DNA from: Actinospineispora acaciae DSM 45401
Lineage (GTDB): Bacteria; Actinomycetota; Actinomycetes; Mycobacteriales; Pseudonocardiaceae
Reading direction: 5' to 3'
Assembly (NCBI RefSeq): GCF_000620785.1
Contig: NZ_JIAI01000007.1
Location: 310,001 to 374,000 of the forward strand
Length of the DNA: 64,000 bases
Below the pieces are notes generated by a model. The model saw nothing but the letters and a program-made list of their open reading frames with translations, ran no database searches and had not been told where the DNA came from. Both the position numbers and the translations under genes were made by a program. Positions 47,552 to 55,808 of this stretch are shown piece by piece (the stretch's first letter is position 1; the number at the start of each line of letters is the position of its first letter).

Positions 47552-50500
47552 CTACCCCACTCCCTCGACGGCAATATCGAACTCCGCGCCGGCGTCCAGT
47601 ACCGCGTCCCACAGGTAGCGGCCGGACGAGCGTTCGCAGTGCAGCAGGTAGCTGGGGGTCCCGTCCAGGTCGTTTCGCACCAGGTCGGTGACCAGTCTGG
47701 CCACCGAGGTGCGCAGCGCGGCGCCGTCGGGGGTGACGTCGTCGGACAGGTCGATCGCGCACACCTTGGCCAGGAGGTCGGCGGCGCGCTGGCCGGTCAG
47801 CCTCAGTAGCGCACGGCCGTGCGTCAGGTCGACGACGCTGACCAGCTCTTCCAGGCCGGCCACCCGCCGCGACACCACCGAGGCCGGGGTGCCCAGCAGC
47901 AGCCACTCCCCCGGGCCGGAGCCGATCACCAGCGAGCCGTCGGCCTCCCGGGCGGCCCGGCCGAACGGGGTGCCCAGCGTGGTCCGCGCCGGCCCGTCCG
48001 GGGTCGCCCGCACCAGGGTCTTGAGCAGCGCGCTGGCGTCGGACAAGGTCAGCGCCGCGCCGGTGGTCGAGGCGGGAACGGACGCGAACGGGCTGGCCGG
48101 GGCCGGGGTGGTGAACTCGCGGCACGGGCCGAGCGGGCCCGCGGAGTCGGCCTGCTGGCGTTTGCCCTCCGGGTCGACGGCGGCCAGGTGGTCGGCGACC
48201 TCGGCCGTCACGTCCCCACCGCCCGGCAGCCGGACGGTGACCCGGGTGCCCGGCTCGGCCAGCGTGGCGTCCAGCTGGCCGAGGCACACCGCGCGCCCGA
48301 GCGTCGGGGACAGCCGGCTGGACGTCACCCTGCCGACGATCCGGGTGCCCGCGACGATCTGGCTGGCCTCCGGCGGCACCACCGACGGGTCCAGCGTCGT
48401 CAGCCCGACCAGCCGCGAGCCGTCGCCGCGCTCGTGCTGCCAGGCCAGCTCGGGGCGGCCGACGAAGTCCGGCTTGTCCAGCTTCACCGCCCAGTCCAGG
48501 CCGGCGTTGTACGCCTTGGTCAGCCCGTCGGTGTCCTGGCCGACGATCAGGTGGCCCTTCTCCAGCCGCAGGATGCGCTGCGCCTCCACGCCGAACGGCG
48601 CGGCCCCCAGGTCGGCGCCGTGCTCCAGCAGCGCCTCCCAGACGTGCAGCCCGTACCCGGCCGGCACGTGCAGCTCGTAGGACAGCTCGCCGGTGAACCC
48701 GATCCGCCACAGCACGCAGTCGTCCACGCCCGCGACCCGCCCGGTCCGCACGTGCATGTACGGGAACGCCTCCGCCGAAAGATCAACACCGTCCACCAGG
48801 CGTGCCATCAGCTCGCGGGAGTTCGGCCCCGCCACGTTGATGCTGGCGTACCCGGTGGTGACCGGCGTGACGTGCACCTTCCAGTCCGATCGCTCGGTCT
48901 GCAGCCAGTTCTCCACCCACTCCCAGATCGCGCCGGCGCCCGACGAGGTGGTGGACATCAGGTAGTGGTCCTCGCTGAGCCGGCCGGTGACGCCGTCGTC
49001 GAGCACCACGCCGTCCTCGGCGCACATCACCCCGTACCTGACCCGCCCGAGCGCCAGCTTCGACCACTTGTTGACGTAGAGCAGGTTGAGCAGCTTGGGC
49101 ACGTCCGGGCCGCGCAGGTCCAGCTTGCCGATCGGGGTGACGTCGATGATCCCGACCCGCTCGCGCACGGTGCGCACCTCGCCGGCCGGGTCGCCGTAGT
49201 GGTCCGGGCGGATCCACTGGCCGGCGACCAGCGGCTTCGCCCCGTGCGCCTGGTGCCACGGCTGCATCGGCGAGTGCCGCACCGGCTCGAAGATCCGCCC
49301 GGCCAGCGCGCCCAGGGTGACCGGCACGTGCATCGGCCGCCAGGTCGTGGTGCCCGTCTCCGCGATCGTGGCGCCGGTGGCCTCGGCGAGCACCGCCACG
49401 GTGTTCACGGTCTCCAGCTTGCCCTGCGCGGGGCCCATCGTGGCGGTGGTGAAACGTTTCACCAGCTCGACGGAGTCGTAGCCTTCGCGGGCGGCGGACA
49501 CGATGTCCTTGGACGAGACGTCCTCGGAGAAGTCCACGATGCCGTGGGTGCGGCCGCGGAACAGCTCGGGGTGCTCGGCGGCGGGCAGGTCCGGGATCGG
49601 CACTGGGTCCGGCACGGTGTCCAGCGCGGGCGGCCGGGCCCGGGTGGGCAGCCGGGAGAGCCGTTCGCGGCGGCGCAGCAGCGCCCGGCGGGCCGCCTCG
49701 GAGCCGACCGCGTCGGCGTGCGCGACCAGCTCGTCGGTGCTGCCGTCGCCGGCCAGGCCGCCGGCCACCATGACGTCCTCGCCGTGCTGGCCGCCGGGCA
49801 GGAACCGGGCGGCCCTGTCGGAGTAGACGGGCCGGTCGCCGGCCATGTTGAGCAGCGCGGTCGGTGACGTCCAGCCGGTCGCGGTGACCAGCAGGTCGGC
49901 TTCGACCTTGCGCCCGTCTGAAAGCTCCACCGCCCGTACGCCGCCGCGCCCGTGCACCCTGGCCACGTCCTCGCCGGCGCGCGCGTCCACGACGGCGGCC
50001 ACCTCGACGCCGACCCGGCGCAGGTCATCGGCGGCGGCGTCGCCTTCGGCGTTCGCGGTGAACACCACCGCCCGCTCGCCCGGCCGCACCGCGTACATGT
50101 TCACCAGCCGGCGCACCGCGGTGGACAGCATCACCCCGGGCACGTCGTTGCCGGCGAACACGTACGGCCGCTCGATCAGCCCCGGGGCCGCCACGAGCAC
50201 CCCGGCGCGCGCCTTGACCAGCCGCTCCGGGACGCCCGGGAGCGCACGCTGAACGACGGCCACCCAGTTGTCGTCGTAGCGCCCGACCACCGAGGAGTCG
50301 GTGAGCACCTCGATGCCCTCGGAGGCGTCCACCACCGCGCGCAGCGCCGCCAGCGCGGACAGCTCCTCCGGGCCGCCCCAGCGCAGGTGCCCGCCCAGCT
50401 CGTGCTCCTCCTCCACCAGCAGCACGTGCGCACCGGCGCCGGCCGCCGCGACCGCCGCCGCCATCCCGGCCGGCCCGCCGCCGGCCACCAGCACATCCGG

Positions 50501-51010
50501 GTGCGCGTACCGCTTGTCGTAGTAGTCATGTGGGGTGTCGGGCGGCACCGAGCCGCCGTGCGCGAACCGCTGCAGCACCCGCTCGTAGGCCGGCCACAGC
50601 GCGGACGGCGCCATGAACGTCTTGTAGTAGAAGCCCGCCGACAGGAACCGCCCCGCCAGCCCGTTCACCGCCTTGACGTCGAACCGCAGCGACGGCCAGG
50701 TGTTCTGCGAGCGCACCCGCATGCCCTCTTCCAGCCGCCGGTGCCCGGCGCGGACGTTCGGCTCGTCGTCGACCTGCAGGATCGTGCCCGGGTCGTGGAC
50801 GCTCGCGGTGAGAATCCCCCGTGGCCGGTGGTACTTGAAGCTCCGGGAGAACACCCGGTGCCCGCTCGCGGCCAGCGCCGAGACGATCGTGTCCCCCGGG
50901 TGCCCGCTCGCCGGCCGTCCGTTCCAGCTGAACCGCACGGTCCGTGACCTGTCGATCACCTCGCCCGGCTGGACGGGCAGCCGCCCCGTGACCGTCTCCG
51001 TCGCCGTCAC
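47552..51010 (-). CDS. mgdC: N-methylglutamate dehydrogenase subunit C (SoxA-like) with fused SoxG-like gamma domain
   Basis: The 1152-residue protein is the alpha subunit of the heterotetrameric sarcosine-oxidase family: an N-terminal ferredoxin-like region (VRFSWNGRPASGHPGDTIVSALAASG), FAD/NAD module (VLVAGGGPAGMAAAVAAAGAGAHVLLVEEE), EGYDSVELVKRFTTATMGPAQGKLE, and a GcvT-like THF domain (RERVGIIDVTPIGKLDLRGPDVPKLLNLLYVN, GFTGELSYELHVP, RILRLEKGHLIVGQDTDG), quoted in parts. The last about 190 residues (from near 960: ALLKTLVRATP, GPGEWLLLGTPASVV, VVDLTHGRALLRLTGQRAADLLAKVCAIDL) correspond to the gamma subunit SoxG/MgdD, normally a separate gene. The complex oxidises N-methylglutamate, giving glutamate and methylene-THF; sarcosine is the alternative substrate. 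GTG start overlaps mgdB. Confidence 0.88.
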   Translation of the reverse strand: MTATETVTGRLPVQPGEVIDRSRTVRFSWNGRPASGHPGDTIVSALAASGHRVFSRSFKYHRPRGILTASVHDPGTILQVDDEPNVRAGHRRLEEGMRVRSQNTWPSLRFDVKAVNGLAGRFLSAGFYYKTFMAPSALWPAYERVLQRFAHGGSVPPDTPHDYYDKRYAHPDVLVAGGGPAGMAAAVAAAGAGAHVLLVEEEHELGGHLRWGGPEELSALAALRAVVDASEGIEVLTDSSVVGRYDDNWVAVVQRALPGVPERLVKARAGVLVAAPGLIERPYVFAGNDVPGVMLSTAVRRLVNMYAVRPGERAVVFTANAEGDAAADDLRRVGVEVAAVVDARAGEDVARVHGRGGVRAVELSDGRKVEADLLVTATGWTSPTALLNMAGDRPVYSDRAARFLPGGQHGEDVMVAGGLAGDGSTDELVAHADAVGSEAARRALLRRRERLSRLPTRARPPALDTVPDPVPIPDLPAAEHPELFRGRTHGIVDFSEDVSSKDIVSAAREGYDSVELVKRFTTATMGPAQGKLETVNTVAVLAEATGATIAETGTTTWRPMHVPVTLGALAGRIFEPVRHSPMQPWHQAHGAKPLVAGQWIRPDHYGDPAGEVRTVRERVGIIDVTPIGKLDLRGPDVPKLLNLLYVNKWSKLALGRVRYGVMCAEDGVVLDDGVTGRLSEDHYLMSTTSSGAGAIWEWVENWLQTERSDWKVHVTPVTTGYASINVAGPNSRELMARLVDGVDLSAEAFPYMHVRTGRVAGVDDCVLWRIGFTGELSYELHVPAGYGLHVWEALLEHGADLGAAPFGVEAQRILRLEKGHLIVGQDTDGLTKAYNAGLDWAVKLDKPDFVGRPELAWQHERGDGSRLVGLTTLDPSVVPPEASQIVAGTRIVGRVTSSRLSPTLGRAVCLGQLDATLAEPGTRVTVRLPGGGDVTAEVADHLAAVDPEGKRQQADSAGPLGPCREFTTPAPASPFASVPASTTGAALTLSDASALLKTLVRATPDGPARTTLGTPFGRAAREADGSLVIGSGPGEWLLLGTPASVVSRRVAGLEELVSVVDLTHGRALLRLTGQRAADLLAKVCAIDLSDDVTPDGAALRTSVARLVTDLVRNDLDGTPSYLLHCERSSGRYLWDAVLDAGAEFDIAVEGVG
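49449..49462. repeat. Intragenic palindrome GTGAAACGTTTCAC (copy 3)
   Basis: Perfect 14-bp palindrome within mgdC, identical to the one in the thiolase gene at 5667-5680. Reading frames differ, so it is not explained by protein similarity. Confidence 0.6.
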
Positions 51011-51255
51011 CGCGCCCCCTCCGCCCGCACCTCATTGCTCACCGTGTGCCGGCTGACCTGGAAGTACCGCCGGCACCCCGCCGAGTGGTACCAGCTCTCC
51101 CGCGTCCACCCCGCCGCATTGCGCCGCAGGTACAGGTACCCGCGCCACTGCTCGGGCGTGACGTCCTCCGGATCCGGCCGCCGCACCACCTCGCCGAGGT
51201 GCCGGAACTCCGACACGTTGCGCGGCCCGCACCACGGGCACGGCAAGACAACCAC
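51007..51255 (-). CDS. mgdB: N-methylglutamate dehydrogenase subunit B (SoxD-like, zinc-binding)
   Basis: The 82-residue protein has the delta-subunit pattern: CPWCGPRNVSEF at the N-terminus, WRGYLYLRRNAAGWTRESWYH and SAGCRRYFQVSRHTVSNEV (quoted in parts). The three cysteines and one histidine (C6, C9, H56-region, C60-region) are those that bind zinc in sarcosine oxidase delta. It is a structural subunit of the complex. GTG start with GGGAGGA upstream; this ribosome site plus the preceding palindrome is nearly identical to the tmm leader. Its stop overlaps the mgdC start. Confidence 0.9.
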   Translation of the reverse strand: MVVLPCPWCGPRNVSEFRHLGEVVRRPDPEDVTPEQWRGYLYLRRNAAGWTRESWYHSAGCRRYFQVSRHTVSNEVRAEGAR

Positions 51256-51275
51256 TGCGTCCTCCCTGGTCAGGA

Positions 51276-51321
51276 CCCGTGAGTGGTTAGCGTTGTCATA
51301 GCAACGCTAACCACTCACGGG
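51276..51321. terminator. Palindromic repeat, class 1 copy E, between mgdA and mgdB
   Basis: Perfect 20-bp arms (51276-51295, 51302-51321) with the same variant core as copy D but with the loop TCATAG. It is four bases after the mgdA stop, inside an operon. The adjoining 51258-51275 segment with the mgdB ribosome site matches that in front of tmm. Confidence 0.8.
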
Positions 51322-51325
51322 TTTG

Positions 51326-52624
51326 TCAGTGCCCCACGGCGGCGGCGCCCTTCTCCCCCACGAGCTCGCCGCGCTCGAACCGCTCCAGGCCGAACGAGGT
51401 GATCAGCTCGGCCGGGCGGCCGGTGGCGATCGTCTCGGCCATGGTCTCGCCGGACACCGGGCCGGCCTTGAAGCCGTAGGTGCCCCAGCCGACGTCGACG
51501 TAGAAGCCCTCCACGGGGGTCGGGCCCATGATCGGCGAGTAGTCCGGGGTCATGTCGCACAGCCCGGCCCACTGGCGGAGCAGCCGCATCTTGGACAGCG
51601 CCGGCATGAGCTCGAGCACGTGACCGGCCAGGCCCTCCACGAAGTCCAGCGAGCCGCGCATGGAGTACGAGGTGAACGGGTCCACGCTGGCGCCGAAGAC
51701 CAGCTCGCCCCGGTCGGTCTGGCTGACGTAGACGTGCAGGGTGCCGGAGACGACCACGGCGTCCAGGAACGGGCGGACGGGTTCGGTCACGGCGGCCTGC
51801 AGGGGCGAGGTGGTGACGGGCATCCGCACCCCGGCCATGTCGGAGACCAGCGTCGACCAGCCGGCGGTGGCGTTGAGCACGGCGCCGGTGGCGATGCGGC
51901 CTCGGCTGGTCTGCACGCCGGTGACCCGGCCGTGCTCGACGTCGATGCCGGTCACCTCGGTCTGTTGGTGCAGGTGCACGCCGTGCGCGTCGGCGGCGCG
52001 GGCGTAGCCCCAGACCACGGCGTCGTGCCGGATGATGCCGCCGGGCGGGTGGTAGAGCGCGCCCAGGATCGGGTAGCGGGTCTCGGCGGAGGTGTCCAGG
52101 TACGGCACCAGCTTCTTGATCTCGTCAGGGCCGATCACCGACGAGTCGACGCCCTGGAGCTTGTTCACCTCGGCGCGCCAGTGCATGGTGCGCAGCGAGC
52201 CGTCGTTGTGCGCCAGGGTCAGGTGGCCGCGCCGGGAGAACATCACGTTGTAGTTCAGCTCGGCGGCCAGGTTGCGGTACAGCTCCATGGAGCGGTCGTA
52301 GAACCGCACGCCCTCGGGGGTCAGGTAGTTGGACCGCAGGATCGCGGTGTTCCGCCCGGACCCGCCGCCGCCCAGGTAGCCCTTGTCCAGGACGGCCACG
52401 TTGGTGATCCCGTGGTTGGCCGCCAGGTAGTAGGCGCAGGCCAGCCCGTGCACGCCGCCGCCGACGATCACCACGTCGTAGCTGTCCTTCAGCTCGTGGG
52501 CGCGCCAGGCTCGCGGCCAGTCCGGGTAGCGCCGCAGCCCCTGGCGCAGCAGGCTCCACGCGGAGTAGCGCGCCGAGCGGGGCAGCGCTCCGTTGCTCGA
52601 TCCGTTCCGCCAGGGTCCCGCCAC
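51326..52624 (-). CDS. mgdA: N-methylglutamate dehydrogenase subunit A (SoxB-like, FAD)
   Basis: The 432-residue beta subunit shows YPDWPRAWRAHELKDSYDVVIVGGGVHGLACAYYLAANHGITNVAVLDKGYLGGGGSGRNTAILRSNYLTPEG and MTPDYSPIMGPTPVEGFYVDVGWGTYGFKAGPVSGETMAE (quoted in parts), typical of SoxB/MgdA where flavin is bound covalently at a His near the N-terminal GGxxSGRN region. It oxidises the N-methyl group of methylglutamate (or sarcosine). The GTG start has AGGAGG seven bases upstream, but that ribosome site can pair with an upstream complement (52631-52685). First enzyme gene of the mgd-fhs-fchA unit. Confidence 0.9.
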   Translation of the reverse strand: MAGPWRNGSSNGALPRSARYSAWSLLRQGLRRYPDWPRAWRAHELKDSYDVVIVGGGVHGLACAYYLAANHGITNVAVLDKGYLGGGGSGRNTAILRSNYLTPEGVRFYDRSMELYRNLAAELNYNVMFSRRGHLTLAHNDGSLRTMHWRAEVNKLQGVDSSVIGPDEIKKLVPYLDTSAETRYPILGALYHPPGGIIRHDAVVWGYARAADAHGVHLHQQTEVTGIDVEHGRVTGVQTSRGRIATGAVLNATAGWSTLVSDMAGVRMPVTTSPLQAAVTEPVRPFLDAVVVSGTLHVYVSQTDRGELVFGASVDPFTSYSMRGSLDFVEGLAGHVLELMPALSKMRLLRQWAGLCDMTPDYSPIMGPTPVEGFYVDVGWGTYGFKAGPVSGETMAETIATGRPAELITSFGLERFERGELVGEKGAAAVGH

Positions 52625-52630
52625 GGTGCC

Positions 52631-52685
52631 AGCCTCCTGAGGAGATCGATCGCCGGCCCTCGCGGGCCCGACGGTTCAGGAGGCT
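52631..52685 (-). promoter_or_regulatory. Hairpin that can hide the mgdA ribosome site
   Basis: In the minus-strand transcript AGCCTCCTGA (52685-52676) can pair over ten bases with TCAGGAGGCT (52640-52631), which contains the AGGAGG ribosome site of mgdA. A nested GGCCC/GGGCC stem (52655-52668) stabilises the loop. It could regulate mgdA translation, or act as an internal terminator after the regulator gene. Confidence 0.6.
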
Positions 52686-52716
52686 ACGACATGCAGTTCA
52701 CATTTTCTACTATCAG

Positions 52717-53346
52717 TTAACGACTGGAGGTCACGGACTTGACCGCGAGGAACTGGATCGGGAGCGTGATCAGCTCGCCGGGGCCGTGGGTGACCTCGCC
52801 GACGAACTGCAGCGCGTCGCCGGGTTCGAGCAGGTAGCGCGAGCTGCCGCAGCAGTACTCCATCTTTCCGGCGATCATGAAGATCAGCTCGGTGCCGGCG
52901 TGCTGGTAGAGCGGGAACGCCTCGGAGCTGCGCGAGGTCAGGGTGACCAGCATCGGCTCCAGGTTGTCGTGCGGCGCGCGCATGGTGCCCAGGGTCTGGT
53001 AGCGCCGGCCCAGCTCGGAGTGCCGCTGCTGGATGTCCAGCCCGCCGCCGGCCTTGACGAACAGCACGTCCTGCTCCTCGGACAGGCCCCGGAAGAACGC
53101 CGTGACCGGCACCGACAGCGCCTCGGAGAGCCGGGCGAGGGTGGCCAGGCTGGGCGAGGTCTGGGCGTTCTCGATCTTGTAGAGCATGCCCTTGGAGAGT
53201 CCGCACTCCTCGGCCAGGGTGCCGACCGTCCAGCCGTGCCGCAGCCGGAACTCGCGCACCCGGTCCGCGATGACGGCGCCGAGCGCCTCCTCGACCCCAC
53301 TGGCCGCGCGCTCGCCCGCCACGTCGGTAACAGGCTCGATACTCAC
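52717..53346 (-). CDS. XRE-family regulator with C-terminal cupin domain
   Basis: The 209-residue protein has an HTH (FRLRHGWTVGTLAEECGLSKGMLYKIENAQTSPSLATLARLSEALSVPV, quoted in part) at residues 30-85 and a cupin_2 domain at about 130-205 (PLYQHAGTELIFMIAGKMEYCCGSSRYLLEPGDALQFVGEVTHGP). Such proteins regulate amine, amino-acid and osmolyte catabolism, binding a small ligand in the cupin. GTG start at 53346; a GTG twelve bases earlier is possible. It is divergent from gmaS and upstream of mgdA, so it is the natural regulator of both methylamine units. Confidence 0.86.
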   Translation of the reverse strand: MSIEPVTDVAGERAASGVEEALGAVIADRVREFRLRHGWTVGTLAEECGLSKGMLYKIENAQTSPSLATLARLSEALSVPVTAFFRGLSEEQDVLFVKAGGGLDIQQRHSELGRRYQTLGTMRAPHDNLEPMLVTLTSRSSEAFPLYQHAGTELIFMIAGKMEYCCGSSRYLLEPGDALQFVGEVTHGPGELITLPIQFLAVKSVTSSR

Positions 53347-53466
53347 CAGACCCACATCCGCAAACGAAGTGTTGTCTATTCCTACGGCACAGAGTTTACT
53401 GCTCGTAGATGACGTGACGCACAGCACAGCTTCTGTACGGACGGTCGGAAGGACAACGGAGTCGCC
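53347..53466. promoter_or_regulatory. Divergent promoter region, XRE-cupin regulator and gmaS operon
   Basis: 120 bases, clearly AT-richer than the flanks (for example GTTGTCTATTCC and AGAGTTTACTGC). It must hold promoters for both directions and probably the regulator's operator. A weak dyad CTACG (53382-53386) / CGTAG (53404-53408) is present. The gmaS ribosome site GGAG lies just before 53467. Confidence 0.5.
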
Positions 53467-54864
53467 ATGACCACTGCACTCGAACGGTTCCTCGCCCAGG
53501 ACGGCCGCGAGGACGGCATCGAGCGGGTGCGCCGGGAGATCGACGAGTCCGGCGTGTCGTACATCTACTACCAGTTCGTCTCCGTCACCGGACGGATCAT
53601 GGGCAAGGGCGCGCCTGCCGCGCACTGGGAGCGGTTCGCGCGCAAGGGCTTCCAGCTCGTGTACGGCTCGACGGCGAACCTGTTCATCGACCGGCACGGC
53701 GACTACATCGGCTACGGCCCGGAGTCGCGCGAGCTGGTCGGGCTGCCGGACGTGGACACCTTCTGCGTGCTGCCCTGGGACCCGAAGACCGCGCGGGTGT
53801 TCTGCACGCTGTTCCGGGGCCGCGAGGAGGAGGACGACCCGGGCGAGTACCTCACCTCGGACTGCCGGGGCAATCTCAGGCGCATCCACGAGGAGTTCGA
53901 GTCCGAGACCGGTCTTCACCTGCGCGCGGGCACCGAGCCGGAGATGATGTGGCTCAAGCTCAACCCGGACGGCACCCCCTCGGTGGAGGGCAAGACCAAG
54001 CCGTACTGCTACCACATCGACCAGTTCGGCGAGCTCCAGCCGCTGATCCACAAGGTGATGGAGTACGCCACCGCGATGGGCCTGGACATGATCCAGGGCG
54101 ACCACGAGGACGCGCCCGGCCAGCTGGAGCTGAACTGGGAGTTCGACAGGGCCGAGCACACCGCCGACCGGCTCACCACGTACCGGCAGATCTGCCGGCA
54201 GGTGGGCCGTGAGCTGGGCGCGTTCCCGTGCTTCATGCCCAAGCCGTTCATGGGCGTGTCCGCGAACGGCTGCCACCACAACATCTCGCTGTGGCAGGGC
54301 GAGACGAACGCGTTCCTGCCCGAGGGCGACAACCCCCGGATGCCCAGCAAGCTCGGGCTGGCCGCGATCGGCGGCGTGCTGCACCACCTGGACGCGCTGA
54401 CCTGCCTGACCTCGCCGACGGTGAACTCCTACCGGCGGATGTGGGACACCGGGTTCTGGGCGCCGCTGTACGCGGACTGGGGCTTCCAGAACCGCACCAC
54501 CGCGCTGCGGGTCAGCTCGCCGGACCGGTTCGAGTACCGCTCGGTGGACTCCTCGGTGAACCCGTACCTGTCCATGGCCGGCCTGCTCAAGGCGATGGGC
54601 GACGGGATCCGCCGCAACCTGGACCCCGGACCGCCGGAGGAACGCAACATCTACGAGGCGATGGCCGGCGGCAAGGAGGTCCGCAAGATCCCGATGACGC
54701 TCGGCGACGCGCTGGCCGCGCTGGATCGCGACGACGTGATCCGCGCCGCGCTGCCCGGCGAGATGTACACGGTGTTCAGCCACTACAAGCGCGACGAGTG
54801 GGAACGCTTCTGCGCCACGGTCACCGACTGGGACGTCAAGGAGTACCTGGACATCCTGCCGTAG
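53467..54864 (+). CDS. gmaS: Gamma-glutamylmethylamide synthetase (GmaS), glutamine-synthetase family
   Basis: The 465-residue protein has the glutamine-synthetase fold with VSYIYYQFVSVTGRIMGKGAPA at the N-terminus, EPEMMWLKLNPDG, HEDAPGQLELNWEFD (metal-binding glutamates), FMPKPFMGVSANGCHHNISLW (ATP-binding KP...NGxHxN) and RVSSPDRFEYRSVDSSVNPYLSMAGLL (quoted in parts). These features, notably the ISxxG-type changes and type III length, fit GmaS/GlnT rather than ordinary GlnA. It would join methylamine and glutamate with ATP to give gamma-glutamylmethylamide. Position at the head of gmaS-mgsABC supports this over glutamine synthesis. Confidence 0.9.
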   Translation: MTTALERFLAQDGREDGIERVRREIDESGVSYIYYQFVSVTGRIMGKGAPAAHWERFARKGFQLVYGSTANLFIDRHGDYIGYGPESRELVGLPDVDTFCVLPWDPKTARVFCTLFRGREEEDDPGEYLTSDCRGNLRRIHEEFESETGLHLRAGTEPEMMWLKLNPDGTPSVEGKTKPYCYHIDQFGELQPLIHKVMEYATAMGLDMIQGDHEDAPGQLELNWEFDRAEHTADRLTTYRQICRQVGRELGAFPCFMPKPFMGVSANGCHHNISLWQGETNAFLPEGDNPRMPSKLGLAAIGGVLHHLDALTCLTSPTVNSYRRMWDTGFWAPLYADWGFQNRTTALRVSSPDRFEYRSVDSSVNPYLSMAGLLKAMGDGIRRNLDPGPPEERNIYEAMAGGKEVRKIPMTLGDALAALDRDDVIRAALPGEMYTVFSHYKRDEWERFCATVTDWDVKEYLDILP

Positions 54865-54878
54865 GAGGGAGCTTCGTC

Positions 54879-55808
54879 ATGTGTGGAATCGCCGGAGTGA
54901 TCTACCGGGGTCGCGAGGGCGACCTCGGCAAGGACATGACCAGGATGCTGCACGCCATGCGGCACCGGGGGCCGGACTCGACGGGCTTCGCGCTGTACGG
55001 CCCGCCCGGTGAGCTGACCGTCATGCGGTTCAAGCTCGCCGACCCGACCGACCACCGCGACTTCGACTTCAGCGAACGGCTGGAGCGCAGCCGCCGCGAG
55101 GTGGAGGCCAGGCTGTCCAAGCTGGGCGCGAGCATCGACCGGGTGCAGGGCGAGTCCGAGTACGCCTACCGGGCCACGTTCCGTTACGAGGGCGAGCTGA
55201 AGCCGCTGGCGGACTTCGTGGAGGACGTCCCCGGCGCGGAGGTGCTCTCCCTCGGGCACTCGCTGGAGATCGTCAAGGACCTGGGCGACGCCCGAACCGT
55301 GGCCGAGCAGTACCGGCTAGACGCGTTCCGGGGCACGCACGCCATCGGGCACGTGCGGATGGCCACCGAGTCCGATGTGGACATCGCCGGCGCGCATCCG
55401 TACTGGGCGTACCCGTTCTCCGACGTGGCGGTGGTGCACAACGGCCAGCTCACCAACTACCACCAGTGGCGCCGGCGGCTGGAGCGGCTCGGGCACCGGT
55501 TCCAGTCCGAGTGCGACTCGGAGATCATCGCCGTGTACATCGCGCAGCGGATGTCCGACGGCGTCTCGCTGGAGACGGCGATGAAGCAGAGCCTGGACGA
55601 GTTGGACGGCGTGTTCACCTACCTGGTGGTGACCGGGGACCAGCTCGGCGTGGCCAAGGACGAGATGGCCGCCAAGCCGCTGGTGCTCTACGAGGCCGAC
55701 GACATGGTGGCGATGGCGTCCGAGGAGGTGGCCATCCGCGCGGTGGTGAACCGCGAGATCGACACCTACGACCCGTACGAGCGGGAGGTGCTGGTGTGGA
55801 GTCGGTGA
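54879..55808 (+). CDS. mgsA: N-methylglutamate synthase subunit A (class II glutamine amidotransferase)
   Basis: The 309-residue protein starts MCGIAGVIYRG, so Cys2 becomes the N-terminal nucleophile. RGPDSTGFALYGPPG, GHVRMATESDVDIAGAHPYWAYP, VVHNGQLTNYHQWRRRL and CDSEIIAVYIAQRM (quoted in parts) complete the class II amidotransferase pattern, corresponding to the N-terminal domain of glutamate synthase. In the NMG pathway it hydrolyses gamma-glutamylmethylamide and passes methylamine to MgsC. Ribosome site AGGAGGG. Its last 13 bases overlap mgsB. Confidence 0.9.
   Translation: MCGIAGVIYRGREGDLGKDMTRMLHAMRHRGPDSTGFALYGPPGELTVMRFKLADPTDHRDFDFSERLERSRREVEARLSKLGASIDRVQGESEYAYRATFRYEGELKPLADFVEDVPGAEVLSLGHSLEIVKDLGDARTVAEQYRLDAFRGTHAIGHVRMATESDVDIAGAHPYWAYPFSDVAVVHNGQLTNYHQWRRRLERLGHRFQSECDSEIIAVYIAQRMSDGVSLETAMKQSLDELDGVFTYLVVTGDQLGVAKDEMAAKPLVLYEADDMVAMASEEVAIRAVVNREIDTYDPYEREVLVWSR

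Noticed and set aside
47552..52624. True sarcosine oxidase (SoxBDA) instead of N-methylglutamate dehydrogenase
   Set aside because: Sequence alone cannot fully exclude it, but the adjacent gmaS-mgsABC unit and shared regulator make methylglutamate dehydrogenase the better call. No glycine-betaine demethylase genes were seen nearby.
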